From Variovorax sp. 679 (GTDB taxonomy: Bacteria > Pseudomonadota > Gammaproteobacteria > Burkholderiales > Burkholderiaceae_C): 64,000 nt of DNA. Both the position numbers and the translations under genes were made by a program. The stretch is taken from NCBI RefSeq assembly GCF_003952185.1, contig NZ_RXFS01000001.1:62001-126000 (forward strand), in the 5' to 3' direction. The notes under the pieces were generated by a model. That model made no database searches, was not told the origin of the DNA, and saw nothing but the letters and a program-made list of their open reading frames with translations. Positions 17,228 to 25,154 of the stretch are shown here, in pieces; position 1 is the first letter of the stretch, and each line of letters opens with the position of its first letter.

Positions 17228-17944
17228 CTACTCGGCCATGCGCGCTTCGCCCAACCACTTCGCTGCCAGCGCAGGCACGATCTCCGCCGCCTTGCCCTGC
17301 AGGAAGGCGAAGCCGCGCGGCACCTCTTCCATGTCGAGCGCGACCAGCACCTTCTGTGCAGCGCGATCCGCATATTGCACAAGGGATGCCGCCGGATAGA
17401 CCGTGAGCGATGTGCCCACGACCAGCACACGCGCCGCCGTGGCCACGTGCTCCTCGGCTTTCTCGAAGTGCTGCACGGCTTCGCCGAACCACACGATGTC
17501 GGGGCGCAGCTGGGTGCCGTCTTCACACAGCTGCCCCATGGCGATGGGATCGCCATCGATGCGATAGCGCTTCGGCTCGGGCTCCGATGTGCCCCGTGCA
17601 TATGCGAGCTGCCCGTGCAGATGCACCACGTTGCGCGAACCCGCGCGCTCATGCAGCGCATCGACGTTCTGCGTGACGATCACGACTTCGTATACCGACT
17701 CGAGCGACGCGATGGCAAGGTGCGCGGCATTCGGCTGCGCCTGCCACGCCTTCTGCCTGCGCTCGTTGTAGAAAGCCAGCACTGCCTCCGGATGCCGACG
17801 CCATCCTTCAGGGCTTGCAAGCTCCTGCCACGAGTAGCTGTTCCACAAGCCCTTGGCATCGCGGAACGTGGGCAGGCCGCTCTCGGCGCTCACGCCGGAG
17901 CCCGACAGCACGACGATCTTGTTCGGCTGGACCTGGGGTTTCAT
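17228..17944 (-). CDS. Sir2 family NAD-dependent protein deacylase
   Basis: A 238-residue sirtuin. NAD-binding GSGVSAESGLPTFRDAKGLW lies near residue 15, TQNVDALHERAG around 95, LHG with the catalytic His near 110, and RPDIVWFGE and GTSLTVYPA follow. It would remove acyl groups from protein lysines using NAD. Unusually, the stretch between LHG and RPDIVWFGE has one Cys rather than the four that normally bind zinc. The ATG at 17944 has AGAGGAG upstream and lies only 35 bases from the 3' end of the tRNA-Asn gene, so it may be read from the tRNA-array transcript. Confidence 0.85.
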   Translation of the reverse strand: MKPQVQPNKIVVLSGSGVSAESGLPTFRDAKGLWNSYSWQELASPEGWRRHPEAVLAFYNERRQKAWQAQPNAAHLAIASLESVYEVVIVTQNVDALHERAGSRNVVHLHGQLAYARGTSEPEPKRYRIDGDPIAMGQLCEDGTQLRPDIVWFGEAVQHFEKAEEHVATAARVLVVGTSLTVYPAASLVQYADRAAQKVLVALDMEEVPRGFAFLQGKAAEIVPALAAKWLGEARMAE

Positions 17945-17979
17945 GCTTCGGCACTCCTCTGGCTTTGTGGATGAATTAT

Positions 17980-18056
17980 TGGCTCCCCGAACACGGATCG
18001 AACGTGTGACCTGCGCATTAACAGTGCGCCGCATCTACCAGCTGAGCTACCGGGGA
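17980..18056 (-). tRNA. tRNA-Asn (GTT)
   Basis: Cloverleaf with acceptor TCCCCGG/TCGGGGA, anticodon stem GCGCA/TGCGC, loop CTGTTAA, T arm ACACG-TTCGATC-CGTGT, discriminator G and encoded CCA. Last of nine tRNA genes on this strand. The D-stem pairing is imperfect. Confidence 0.9.
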
Positions 18057-18082
18057 AAAATCGATACTGATGAAGAGGTGAA

Positions 18083-18156
18083 TGGAGGCGCGACCCGGAG
18101 TCGAACCGGGCTGGTCGGATTTGCAATCCGCTGCACTGCCGCTTTGCTATCGCGCC
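18083..18156 (-). tRNA. tRNA-Cys (GCA)
   Basis: Acceptor GGCGCGA/TCGCGCC, anticodon loop TTGCAAA, stem GCGGA/TCCGA with a G-A mismatch at 27-43, T arm CCCGG-TTCGACT-CCGGG, discriminator U and encoded CCA. Confidence 0.9.
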
Positions 18157-18185
18157 AAAACCTGGTGATGAAGTTGAAGAAAAAG

Positions 18186-18269
18186 TGGTGGATCGTCTTC
18201 GAGTCGAACGAAGTATTCCGAAGAGACGGGGTTACAGCCCGCTGCAGTCGCCAGTGCTGCTCACGATCC
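18186..18269 (-). tRNA. tRNA-Tyr (GTA)
   Basis: An 84-nt class II tRNA. Acceptor GGATCGT/ACGATCC is perfect, anticodon loop CTGTAAC, stem GCGGG/CCCGT, a long variable arm around TCTTCGGAATA, T arm CTTCG-TTCGACT-CGAAG, discriminator A and CCA. Confidence 0.88.
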
Positions 18270-18287
18270 AGGCAAGGATGAAATGAA

Positions 18288-18363
18288 TGGCGCCCCGCAG
18301 GGGAGTCGAACCCCTGGCTTCCTCCTGGACAGGGAGGCACTCTGGCCACTGAGTTAGCGGAGC
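18288..18363 (-). tRNA. tRNA-Asp (GTC)
   Basis: Acceptor GCTCCGC/GCGGGGC with one T-G pair, anticodon stem CCTCC/GGAGG, loop CTGTCCA, T arm AGGGG-TTCGACT-CCCCT, discriminator G and CCA. Confidence 0.9.
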
Positions 18364-18379
18364 GAAGAAGAAAGAAAGC

Positions 18380-18455
18380 TGGCAGGCCCTCAAGGATTCG
18401 AACCTTGGATGCCGGGATCAAAACCCGGTGCCTTGGACCACTAGGCGAAGGGCCA
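18380..18455 (-). tRNA. tRNA-Gln (TTG)
   Basis: Anticodon stem CCGGG/CCCGG with loop TTTTGAT, T arm CAAGG-TTCGAAT-CCTTG, discriminator G and CCA. The first acceptor pair is a U-U mismatch, in keeping with the weak 1-72 pair of tRNA-Gln. Confidence 0.9.
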
Positions 18456-18462
18456 GTAAAAA

Positions 18463-18539
18463 TGGTGCCTCGTGTGGGATTCGAACCCACGATCTTCGGG
18501 ATGAAACTCCGAGGTCCTTGACCGCTAGACGAACGAGAC
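18463..18539 (-). tRNA. tRNA-Glu (TTC)
   Basis: Acceptor GTCTCGT/ACGAGGC, anticodon loop GTTTCAT, T arm GTGGG-TTCGAAT-CCCAC, discriminator A and CCA. The anticodon stem TCGGA/CCCGA has an A-C mismatch closing the loop (31-39). It follows tRNA-Gln on the sequence with only seven bases between them. Confidence 0.87.
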
Positions 18540-18560
18540 GTTGAAGCAAGAATGAAGAAA

Positions 18561-18636
18561 TGGCGCGCGCGGAAGGAGTCGAACCTTCAACCGTTGGGTT
18601 TGGAGTCCAGTGCTCTGCCAGTTGAGCTACACACGC
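18561..18636 (-). tRNA. tRNA-Trp (CCA)
   Basis: Acceptor GCGTGTG/CGCGCGC, D arm GCTC/GAGC, anticodon loop CTCCAAA, T arm GAAGG-TTCGACT-CCTTC, discriminator G and CCA. The anticodon stem CTGGA/CCCAA forms only three normal pairs, with 27-43 and 31-39 mismatched. Confidence 0.85.
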
Positions 18637-18660
18637 GTGGAAAGGCGAAGAAAGAAAAGA

Positions 18661-18738
18661 TGGTCTGAGTGGCAGGATTTGAACCTGCAGCCTCCTGCTT
18701 CCAAGGCAGGCCGTCTACCAGATTGACACTACACCCAG
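18661..18738 (-). tRNA. tRNA-Pro (TGG)
   Basis: Acceptor CTGGGTG/CACTCAG with the proline-type C1-G72 pair and A73, anticodon stem CCTGC/GCAGG, loop CTTGGAA, T arm GCAGG-TTCAAAT-CCTGC and CCA. Confidence 0.87.
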
Positions 18739-18759
18739 AGAAATCCGAGAGAGAAAAAT

Positions 18760-18836
18760 TGGTGCCCCAGGGGAGACTCGAACTCCCAGAATTCCGCTTC
18801 TAAGGCGGACACGTCTACCAATTGCGTCACCAGGGC
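18760..18836 (-). tRNA. tRNA with UAG anticodon (Leu), short variable arm
   Basis: First gene of the array. Acceptor GCCCTGG/CTGGGGC, a Leu-like D arm with AATTGGTAGA, anticodon stem TCCGC/GCGGA, loop CTTAGAA, T arm GGGAG-TTCGAGT-CTCCC, A73 and CCA. The variable region is only ATTCT, whereas bacterial tRNA-Leu normally has a long arm, so its charging identity is uncertain. Confidence 0.83.
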
Positions 18837-18980
18837 TGAAAAATATTTAGCGAAGCGACGACACGTTTCAGTGGCCGGTCTCGCTTCGGTGTCTGTGAAT
18901 TTTTAAGGAGCGTCACCAAGCCGGGGCTCGGTGTGTCGCGGCGTGATCGCCGCTTGGAAGGAAGAACAAGAAGAAAGCAA
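18837..18980 (-). promoter_or_regulatory. Upstream region of the tRNA array
   Basis: A GC-rich stretch ending in the AT-rich TAAATATTTTT immediately before tRNA-Leu. TAAATA could be a -10 box, but no good -35 is spaced from it. CGAAGCGA and TCGCTTCG form an inverted repeat within it. The array promoter is likely here because a terminator lies just upstream. Confidence 0.35.
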
Positions 18981-19013
18981 AGAGGCCCGGAACCTTGCGG
19001 TGTCCGGGCCTCT
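18967..19013 (-). terminator. Terminator between the 69-codon ORF and the tRNA array
   Basis: AGAGGCCCGG and CCGGGCCTCT form a perfect 10-bp stem with a 13-base loop. On the minus strand they are followed by the pyrimidine-rich TTTGCTTTCTTCTTG. It lies 28 bases after the small ORF and separates it from the tRNAs. Confidence 0.75.
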
Positions 19014-19040
19014 GCTGAAGAGAGCTTGGGAGGTCTGCGC

Positions 19041-19250
19041 CTATGCGCTTCCTCCACCCGGTTGCACCTGATCCTCGCAATCGCACGGCCACAGATTGGC
19101 CTGCGGGTTCTGCATCGGATACAGGGACTGCTCGAGCTGCTGCAATGCCGGCAGCAGGCCAAAGCCGAGGCCATCATGCGAAGCGATGCGCACGAACACG
19201 TTGCCCGATGCGGGGCAAGTGCTGTAGATGCGGATCTTTGCGGCTTTCAC
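19041..19250 (-). CDS. Hypothetical 69-residue protein upstream of the tRNA array
   Basis: Not recognised. The frame starting at GTG 19250 begins VKAAKIRIYSTCPASGNVFV and ends CDCEDQVQPGGGSA, with a Leu/Gln-rich helix (LLPALQQLEQSLYPM) in between and three Cys. AGGA is nine bases upstream of the GTG. A good sigma-70 promoter lies 35 bases upstream and a strong terminator 28 bases downstream, so this is an independent transcription unit, which argues for a real gene or possibly a small RNA with a short coding part. Confidence 0.55.
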   Translation of the reverse strand: MKAAKIRIYSTCPASGNVFVRIASHDGLGFGLLPALQQLEQSLYPMQNPQANLWPCDCEDQVQPGGGSA

Positions 19251-19283
19251 GATGTGTGTCCTGTTGGCGTCGAGTGGGTTTGG

Positions 19284-19312
19284 ACTGTAAATAGTCTTTA
19301 CACAATCGTCAA
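19284..19312 (-). promoter_or_regulatory. Sigma-70 promoter of the 69-codon ORF
   Basis: On the minus strand TTGACG (19312-19307) and TACAGT (19289-19284) are separated by 17 bases inside an AT-rich patch, about 35 bases before the GTG start. Confidence 0.65.
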
Positions 19313-19384
19313 CAACTTTGATCGGCTTTTTTTCAAGTACCGTTGCGGCAACGCACTCCCTCCCTTTCACCTCCAGGAGCCTGC

Positions 19385-20338
19385 ATGGCGTCTTCGACCC
19401 TCGCGACACATCCGCACTACGACCGTCTGATCGCAACCGCGCGCAACCTTCCTCCGTTGCGAGTCGCGGTGGTTCATCCCGCCAACGCGGTGTCGCTCGA
19501 AGCGGCGCTCGCTTCCGCGGCACTGGGGCTCATCGCACCGACGCTGGTAGGCCCGCGCGCGAGGATCGAAGCTGCCGCGCGCGAGATCGGCATCGATCTC
19601 TCCAGCATCGCGATCGTCGACGCACCGCACAGCCATGCCGCCGCCGATGCGGCCGTCGCGATGGCGCTGCGCGGAGAAGTCGATGCATTGATGAAGGGCA
19701 GCCTGCACACCGACGAGCTGATGGGCGCCGTCGTGCGCCGCGAAGGCGGCCTGCGCACCTCGCGCCGCATCAGCCATTGCTTCGTGATGGACATCCCCGG
19801 CCACGCACAGCCGCTGATCATTTCGGACGCGGCGATCAACATCGCGCCCACGCTCGAGGAGAAAGTCGACATCGTGCAGAACGCGATCGATCTCGCGCAT
19901 GCGCTGCTGATGCCGGCGGTGCGCGTGGCGGTTCTCTCGGCAACGGAAACAGTGAACGCCAAGGTACCGTCGACGCTCGATGCCGCGGTGCTGTGCAAGA
20001 TGGCCGACCGCGGCCAGATCACCGGCGCGGTGCTCGACGGCCCTCTCGCGATGGACAACGCCATCGACGCCGAGGCCGCGCGCATCAAGGGCATCAACTC
20101 GCCGGTGGCGGGCCGCGCCAACGTGCTCATCGTGCCCGACCTGGACGCCGGCAACATGCTGGCGAAGAGCCTCACCTTCCTCGGCGGTGCCTATGCGGCG
20201 GGCATCGTGCTGGGCACGAAGGTGCCGGTGATCCTCACGAGCCGCGCCGACTCGGAATCGGCACGGCTCGCTTCGTGCGCCGTTGCCTCCATGCTCGTGA
20301 AGGCGGGGCGCGACAAGCTCATCAAGGCGGTGGGCTGA
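19385..20338 (+). CDS. pta: Phosphate acetyltransferase (Pta/Ptb family)
   Basis: A 317-residue enzyme of the phosphate acetyl/butyryltransferase family: HPANAVSLEAAL near the start, then DALMKGSLHTDELMGAVV, RISHCFVMDIPGH, ISDAAINIAPTL, GPLAMDNAID and LIVPDLDAGNML. It would interconvert acetyl phosphate and acetyl-CoA. The ATG at 19385 has CAGGAG upstream. Together with Xsc and AckA it could channel acetyl phosphate from sulfonate cleavage into acetyl-CoA, but it is about 28 kb from xsc and its actual acyl preference is not visible. It converges on the indolepyruvate oxidoreductase gene with three bases between stops. Confidence 0.82.
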   Translation: MASSTLATHPHYDRLIATARNLPPLRVAVVHPANAVSLEAALASAALGLIAPTLVGPRARIEAAAREIGIDLSSIAIVDAPHSHAAADAAVAMALRGEVDALMKGSLHTDELMGAVVRREGGLRTSRRISHCFVMDIPGHAQPLIISDAAINIAPTLEEKVDIVQNAIDLAHALLMPAVRVAVLSATETVNAKVPSTLDAAVLCKMADRGQITGAVLDGPLAMDNAIDAEAARIKGINSPVAGRANVLIVPDLDAGNMLAKSLTFLGGAYAAGIVLGTKVPVILTSRADSESARLASCAVASMLVKAGRDKLIKAVG

Positions 20339-20341
20339 GCG

Positions 20342-23300
20342 CTATCGAGCGCCCGCCACGATCGCGATTCCCCTGATCTGTCCGGCGGCCGCTGCGCGCT
20401 CCGGCTTCGGATAGCGCGCCGGCGCAAAGCGGTGCAGCAGCTCCGCCTCCTGCACCTTGGCAGCTTCGAAATTCGCGAGCTTGACGTGGCCGAAGCCACG
20501 AATCGACAGCGGCAGCGCCGCAATGCGCGCGGCCGTCGCCTGGTTGCCGGCCGAAAGCTCGTCCGCCATGGCTTCCAGCAGGCCGTCGAAATGCGCGATC
20601 AGTTCGCGTTCCATCCGCCGCTCGCCGGTACGCCCGAACGGGTCGAGCGCCGTGCCGCGCAGCCGCTTGCCATGCGCCAACCAGCGCATCGCAGGCAGCA
20701 TCCAGCTTCCGATGCGGATCTTGGCGGGCGCCTTCCCATGCGCACCGCGCGAAAGCACCGGCGGCGCCATGTGGAATTCGAGCTTCAGGTCGCCCTCGAA
20801 CTGCTCCTGCAGCTTCTGCACGAACGCACCGTCGGTATAGAGCCGCGCCACTTCGTACTCGTCCTTGTAGCTCATGAGTTTGAGCAGGCTGCGCGCCGCA
20901 TTGCGCGTGAACGGCAGGCTCGCATCGCCGCCCTGCAACCCGGCCTCGCGCGCACGCAGGCCTCGGATGCGCGTCTCGAAGCGGTCTGCCCACGCAGCGT
21001 TCTGGTAGCCCGTCAGGTGGCGGCGCGCATCGGCGATCAGCACGTCGAGCGGGCGCCCGTCGACAGAAGAAGCCTGCGCATCGACAGGCGCGGCACGCAG
21101 CGCATCGAGCGCCTCGGGGTTGCCCGCCGCAAGTCGCCCCAACGAGAAGGCCGACTGGTTCGCAGCAACCGCCACGCCGTTGAGCTCGATCGCATGCATC
21201 AGCGCTTCCAGGCTCAGCGGCACCAATCCGCGCTGCCATGCGTAGCCGGCCGCGACGATGTTCGCGGCGAGCGTGTCGCCCAGGAATTCTTCCGCCAGGC
21301 TCTGCGCATCGAAGGTCTCGACCTGCTCGTCGCCGGCCACGAAACGCATCTTCTCCAGCAGCAGGTCGACGTGCAGGTCCGCGTCCGGGTTGCGCAGTGC
21401 TTCAGCGACCGGAATCTCGTGGATGTTCGCGAGCACGCGCGTGCGCCCGTGCCGCACGGTCTGCAGCGCGTCGGCCGAAGCGCCCACCACCACGTCGCAG
21501 GCGAGGATCGCGTCGGCCTGCTGCGTGTCGATGCGCACCTGGTGCAGCCGCTCGCGCGAATCGGCCAGCCGCACGAAGCTCAGCACCGAGCCGCCCTTCT
21601 GCGCGAAGCCCATGAAGTCGAGCACGCTGGCAGCCTTGCCTTCGAGGTGCGCGGCCATGGCGATCACCGCGCCCACCGTCACCACACCGGTACCGCCCAC
21701 GCCGGTCACGAGCAGGTCGTAGGGGGCGGTCCATTCGTGCTCCGCCGGGTACGGCAGCGCGGCCACGCGATGCAGGAAGGCATCGCGCCCCGCCGCCAGC
21801 GCGCCGCTCTTGCGGCGCAGCTTGCCGCCCGTCACGCCCACGAAGCTGGGGCAGAAGCCCTTGGCGCAGGAGTAGTCCTTGTTGCAGCTGGTCTGGTCGA
21901 TCTTGCGCTTGCGGCCCATCGGCGTTTCGTGCGGCAGCACCGCCACGCAGTTGCTCTGCACGGTGCAGTCGCCGCAGCCTTCGCACACGGCCTCGTTGAT
22001 GAAGAGGCGCTTGGGCGGATCGGCCAGCTCGCCCTTCTTGCGGCGGCGGCGCTTTTCGGCCGCGCAGGTCTGCTCGTAGATGAGCACTGTCACGCCCGCC
22101 ATCTCGCGCAGGCGGCGCTGCACGTCGTCGAGCGCGGCGCGGTCGTGGAACTCGGTGCCTTGCGGAAAGCGGCCCTTGATGTCGTCGTACTTTCCAATGG
22201 CATCGCTCACCACCACCACCTTGCTCACGCCCTCCGACTCCACCTGCCGAGCGATGGCGTCGACGCTGATGACGCCGTCGACCGGCTGCCCGCCCGTCAT
22301 CGCCACCGCGTCGTTGAACAGGATCTTGTAGGTGAGCGTCGCCTTGGCCGCCACGGCCTGGCGGATCGCGAGGTAGCCCGAGTGGTAGTAGGTGCCGTCG
22401 CCCAGGTTCTGGAACACGTGCGGCGTCTTCGTGAACATGGCGTGCGAGATCCAGTCGACGCCCTCCCCGCCCATCTGGATCAGCCCTGCGGTGCTGCGGT
22501 CCATCCAGTTCGCCATGAAGTGGCAGCCAATGCCGGCGCGCGCCGTCGAGCCTTCAGGCACCTTGGTGCTGGTGTTGTGCGGGCAGCCGGCGCAGAAGTA
22601 CGGCAGGCGCTTGACCGCATCGCTCGCGTTGCCGAGCAACTCGGGCGGCGTGAAGTCGCGCACGTGCTGCAGGTGGTCGCCCAGGTCGTGGTTGTCGGGG
22701 AAGTGCACGGCCAGCCAGTGCGCGACCAGTTCGATGAGCCGCGACGGGCGCAGTTCGCCCAGCGCCGACACCAGCGGCTGTCCCTCGCGGTCATGCTTGC
22801 CGACGAGCACGGGGCGCGCATCGGCGGGCGCGTTGTAGAAGATGTCGCGCAGCTGCGTCTCGACCACTGCGCCCTTCTCCTCGACGATGAGGATCTCCTC
22901 CAACCCCTGTGCGAAGGCCTTGATGCGCGTCTGCTCCACCGGAAAGCTCAGGCCGATCTTGTAGAGCCGCACGCCGGCGCGCGCCAGTTGCTCCGGCGAG
23001 AGCTCGAGCCGGCGCAGCACTTCCATCAGGTCGTGATGTGCCTTGCCGCAGGTGACGATGCCCACCTTCGCGTGCTCGCTCACGATCACATGGCGGTCGA
23101 TGCTGTTGCGCTTGGTGAATGCAGCTACTGCCGCCAGCTTGTCCTCGAGGCGCGACTCGATGCGCAGCGAAGGCAGATCGGGCCAGCGGTAGTGCAGGCC
23201 ATCCGGCGGCGCGCGATGGCCGGTGGCTGAACTTACGGCCTCGGCGTCTTCCCACGCTTCGATGCGGCTGTTGATCGCATCCAGGTCGACGGTGCCCGCG

Positions 23301-23950
23301 CTTTCCACCACCTCGGACAGCGCCGCCATCCCGACCCACGCGCCCGAGTAGCGCGAGAGCTCGTAGCCGTACAGGCCGAACTCCAGGTACTCGGCCACGC
23401 TCGAGGGCTGCATGATGGGCATGCGCCAGGCCATGAAGGCGTGGTCGCTCTGGTGCGGCATCGACGACGACACGCAGCCGTGGTCATCGCCCGCCACCAC
23501 CAGCACGCCGCCATGCGGCGACGAGCCGTACGCGTTGCCATGCTTGAGCGCGTCGCCCGCGCGGTCCACGCCGGGGCCCTTGCCGTACCACATGGCGAAC
23601 ACGCCATCGACGGTGCGCTCGGGGTCCGATTCCACGCGCTGGGTGCCCAGCACCTGCGTGGCCGCGAGTTCCTCGTTGACGGCCGGCACGAAACGGATGC
23701 CGGTCTGCTTGAAGCGTTCACCGGCCTTCCAGATCGCCTGGTCGACCATGCCCAGCGGCGAGCCGCGGTAGCCACTGACGAAACCCCGCGTGTGCAGGCC
23801 GCGTTGCGCATCGCGCCGGCCCTGCATCACGAGCACGCGGATCAGCGCCTGCGTGCCGGTAAGAAAAACCGAGCCGGATTCGGCCCAGAGGTTGTCGGAA
23901 AGTTGGTAGCCGGGCCGTCTTATCGCGGTGGCGTTGTGTGGGGCATCCAT
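20342..23950 (-). CDS. Indolepyruvate ferredoxin oxidoreductase, fused alpha-beta-gamma type
   Basis: A 1202-residue 2-oxoacid oxidoreductase that decarboxylates aromatic or branched 2-oxoacids, mostly from amino-acid catabolism, to acyl-CoA. In order: an N-terminal alpha-like pyrimidine domain (HTRGFVSGYRGSPLGMVD), a thiamine-diphosphate domain around 480-560 (GGEGVDWISHAMF, QNLGDGTYYHSG), an iron-sulfur segment with CEGCGDC and several further Cys near 660-710, and a C-terminal gamma domain (TGVGGTGVVTVGAVIA near 755). Length is typical of the fused form. It is a single gene; the Lrp-type regulator at 35 kb might control it, which is only a guess. Confidence 0.93.
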   Translation of the reverse strand: MDAPHNATAIRRPGYQLSDNLWAESGSVFLTGTQALIRVLVMQGRRDAQRGLHTRGFVSGYRGSPLGMVDQAIWKAGERFKQTGIRFVPAVNEELAATQVLGTQRVESDPERTVDGVFAMWYGKGPGVDRAGDALKHGNAYGSSPHGGVLVVAGDDHGCVSSSMPHQSDHAFMAWRMPIMQPSSVAEYLEFGLYGYELSRYSGAWVGMAALSEVVESAGTVDLDAINSRIEAWEDAEAVSSATGHRAPPDGLHYRWPDLPSLRIESRLEDKLAAVAAFTKRNSIDRHVIVSEHAKVGIVTCGKAHHDLMEVLRRLELSPEQLARAGVRLYKIGLSFPVEQTRIKAFAQGLEEILIVEEKGAVVETQLRDIFYNAPADARPVLVGKHDREGQPLVSALGELRPSRLIELVAHWLAVHFPDNHDLGDHLQHVRDFTPPELLGNASDAVKRLPYFCAGCPHNTSTKVPEGSTARAGIGCHFMANWMDRSTAGLIQMGGEGVDWISHAMFTKTPHVFQNLGDGTYYHSGYLAIRQAVAAKATLTYKILFNDAVAMTGGQPVDGVISVDAIARQVESEGVSKVVVVSDAIGKYDDIKGRFPQGTEFHDRAALDDVQRRLREMAGVTVLIYEQTCAAEKRRRRKKGELADPPKRLFINEAVCEGCGDCTVQSNCVAVLPHETPMGRKRKIDQTSCNKDYSCAKGFCPSFVGVTGGKLRRKSGALAAGRDAFLHRVAALPYPAEHEWTAPYDLLVTGVGGTGVVTVGAVIAMAAHLEGKAASVLDFMGFAQKGGSVLSFVRLADSRERLHQVRIDTQQADAILACDVVVGASADALQTVRHGRTRVLANIHEIPVAEALRNPDADLHVDLLLEKMRFVAGDEQVETFDAQSLAEEFLGDTLAANIVAAGYAWQRGLVPLSLEALMHAIELNGVAVAANQSAFSLGRLAAGNPEALDALRAAPVDAQASSVDGRPLDVLIADARRHLTGYQNAAWADRFETRIRGLRAREAGLQGGDASLPFTRNAARSLLKLMSYKDEYEVARLYTDGAFVQKLQEQFEGDLKLEFHMAPPVLSRGAHGKAPAKIRIGSWMLPAMRWLAHGKRLRGTALDPFGRTGERRMERELIAHFDGLLEAMADELSAGNQATAARIAALPLSIRGFGHVKLANFEAAKVQEAELLHRFAPARYPKPERAAAAGQIRGIAIVAGAR

Positions 23951-24101
23951 GCCCGGAATTGTTCTGCCGCCCTCCGGGGAAGTGCTTCTTCAATGCACTA
24001 GCGCAGACCCTTGTTTCGAGAAGAATTCACTCCAATAGAGGCTTGAAAGTCAGTTTTCTTTTCCATTTCCGCAAAAGAAGAGAAAACACACTCCGCCAGA
24101 A

Positions 24102-25154
24102 TCAGTCCTGCCTGCGCATCGCGAAGAAGCCTCCCGCCACCAGGATGAACGCCCCGATGATCACCTTCTGCCAGGTGCTGGGCACGCCGGCCAGGATCAG
24201 CACGTTGTTGATCAGCGTGACCAGCACCACCCCCAGCAGCGTGCCGCCCACGGTGCCGCTGCCGCCGGTGATGCGCGCGCCGCCGAGGATCACGGCCGCG
24301 ATCACGTCCAGCTCGTTGCCCACCAGGTCGAAGGGGTTCGCCAGCCGCGTGCTCGACACGTGCACGATGCCCGCAAGCCCCGAGAGGAAGCCCGCGTACG
24401 CGAACACGAAGACGTGCACCGTGCGCAGGTTGTAGCCCAGCCGCTCCGCGATCGCGAGGCTGCCGCCGATGGCGTACACCGCGCGGCCGATCAGCGTGCG
24501 GTTCAGCAGCCACCAGGTCAGCGCCGCCGCGAAGACCAGCACCAGCACGGTGGCGGGCAGCACCACGTGCAGGCCCTGCGGTGTGTCGAAGCGCCACAGC
24601 GCCAGCTTGCCGAAGGCGTCCATCGGCGCGGGCACGTTCATGAAGAACACGGTGCCCACGAAGGTCAGCAGGATGCCCCGGTACAGGTACTGCGTGCCGA
24701 TGGTCACGATCAGCGACGGCGCCTTCAGCCAATGCACCAGCAGCCCGTTGAGCACGCCCAGCAGCGCGCCGCTCGCCGCGCCGGCGATCAGCAGCAGCGC
24801 GATGGGCGCTTCCGGAAAGTAGTTCAGCACCAGCTTGGTGATGCTGTACATGGTGAGCGCCGCAATGGCCGCGAACGACACGTCGATGCCGCCGGCGGCC
24901 AGCACGATCAGCACGCCCAGCGCGAACAGGCCCAGCACCGTGCAGGCACGCACGATGTCGAACAGCACCGGCAGCTGGAAGAAGCTCGGGTTGATGGCGC
25001 CCACCGCCAGGCTCGCCAGCACGATCAGCGCGAGCGTGAAGACCGAGGGACGCTGCGCGAGCCAGCCGCGCAGCGAGAACCGCGCCTCGGGCGGGAGCGG
25101 AGCCGATTCCGGCGTGGCCGGCGCTGGATGCGCTTGCATGGTGGAAGCCGTCAT
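24102..25154 (-). CDS. ABC transporter permease (ribose type)
   Basis: A 350-residue inner-membrane protein with about eight to ten hydrophobic segments and the family signature AGGIDVSFAAIAAL near 87-100, plus DVIAAVILGGARITGGSGT near 283-301. One of two permeases of the sugar importer encoded here. The ATG at 25154 overlaps the stop of the ATPase gene (ATGA). Last gene of the operon. The substrate is inferred from the ribokinase and deoC neighbours, not from this sequence. Confidence 0.9.
   Translation of the reverse strand: MTASTMQAHPAPATPESAPLPPEARFSLRGWLAQRPSVFTLALIVLASLAVGAINPSFFQLPVLFDIVRACTVLGLFALGVLIVLAAGGIDVSFAAIAALTMYSITKLVLNYFPEAPIALLLIAGAASGALLGVLNGLLVHWLKAPSLIVTIGTQYLYRGILLTFVGTVFFMNVPAPMDAFGKLALWRFDTPQGLHVVLPATVLVLVFAAALTWWLLNRTLIGRAVYAIGGSLAIAERLGYNLRTVHVFVFAYAGFLSGLAGIVHVSSTRLANPFDLVGNELDVIAAVILGGARITGGSGTVGGTLLGVVLVTLINNVLILAGVPSTWQKVIIGAFILVAGGFFAMRRQD

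Noticed and set aside
17980..18836. Possible CRISPR array from the regular spacing of similar blocks
   Set aside because: Each block folds as a tRNA with a different anticodon and ends in CCA; the blocks are not identical repeats.
20432..23230. 932-codon plus-strand open frame opposite the indolepyruvate oxidoreductase gene
   Set aside because: His/Arg/Gln-rich shadow frame; the opposite strand encodes a full-length, motif-complete enzyme.
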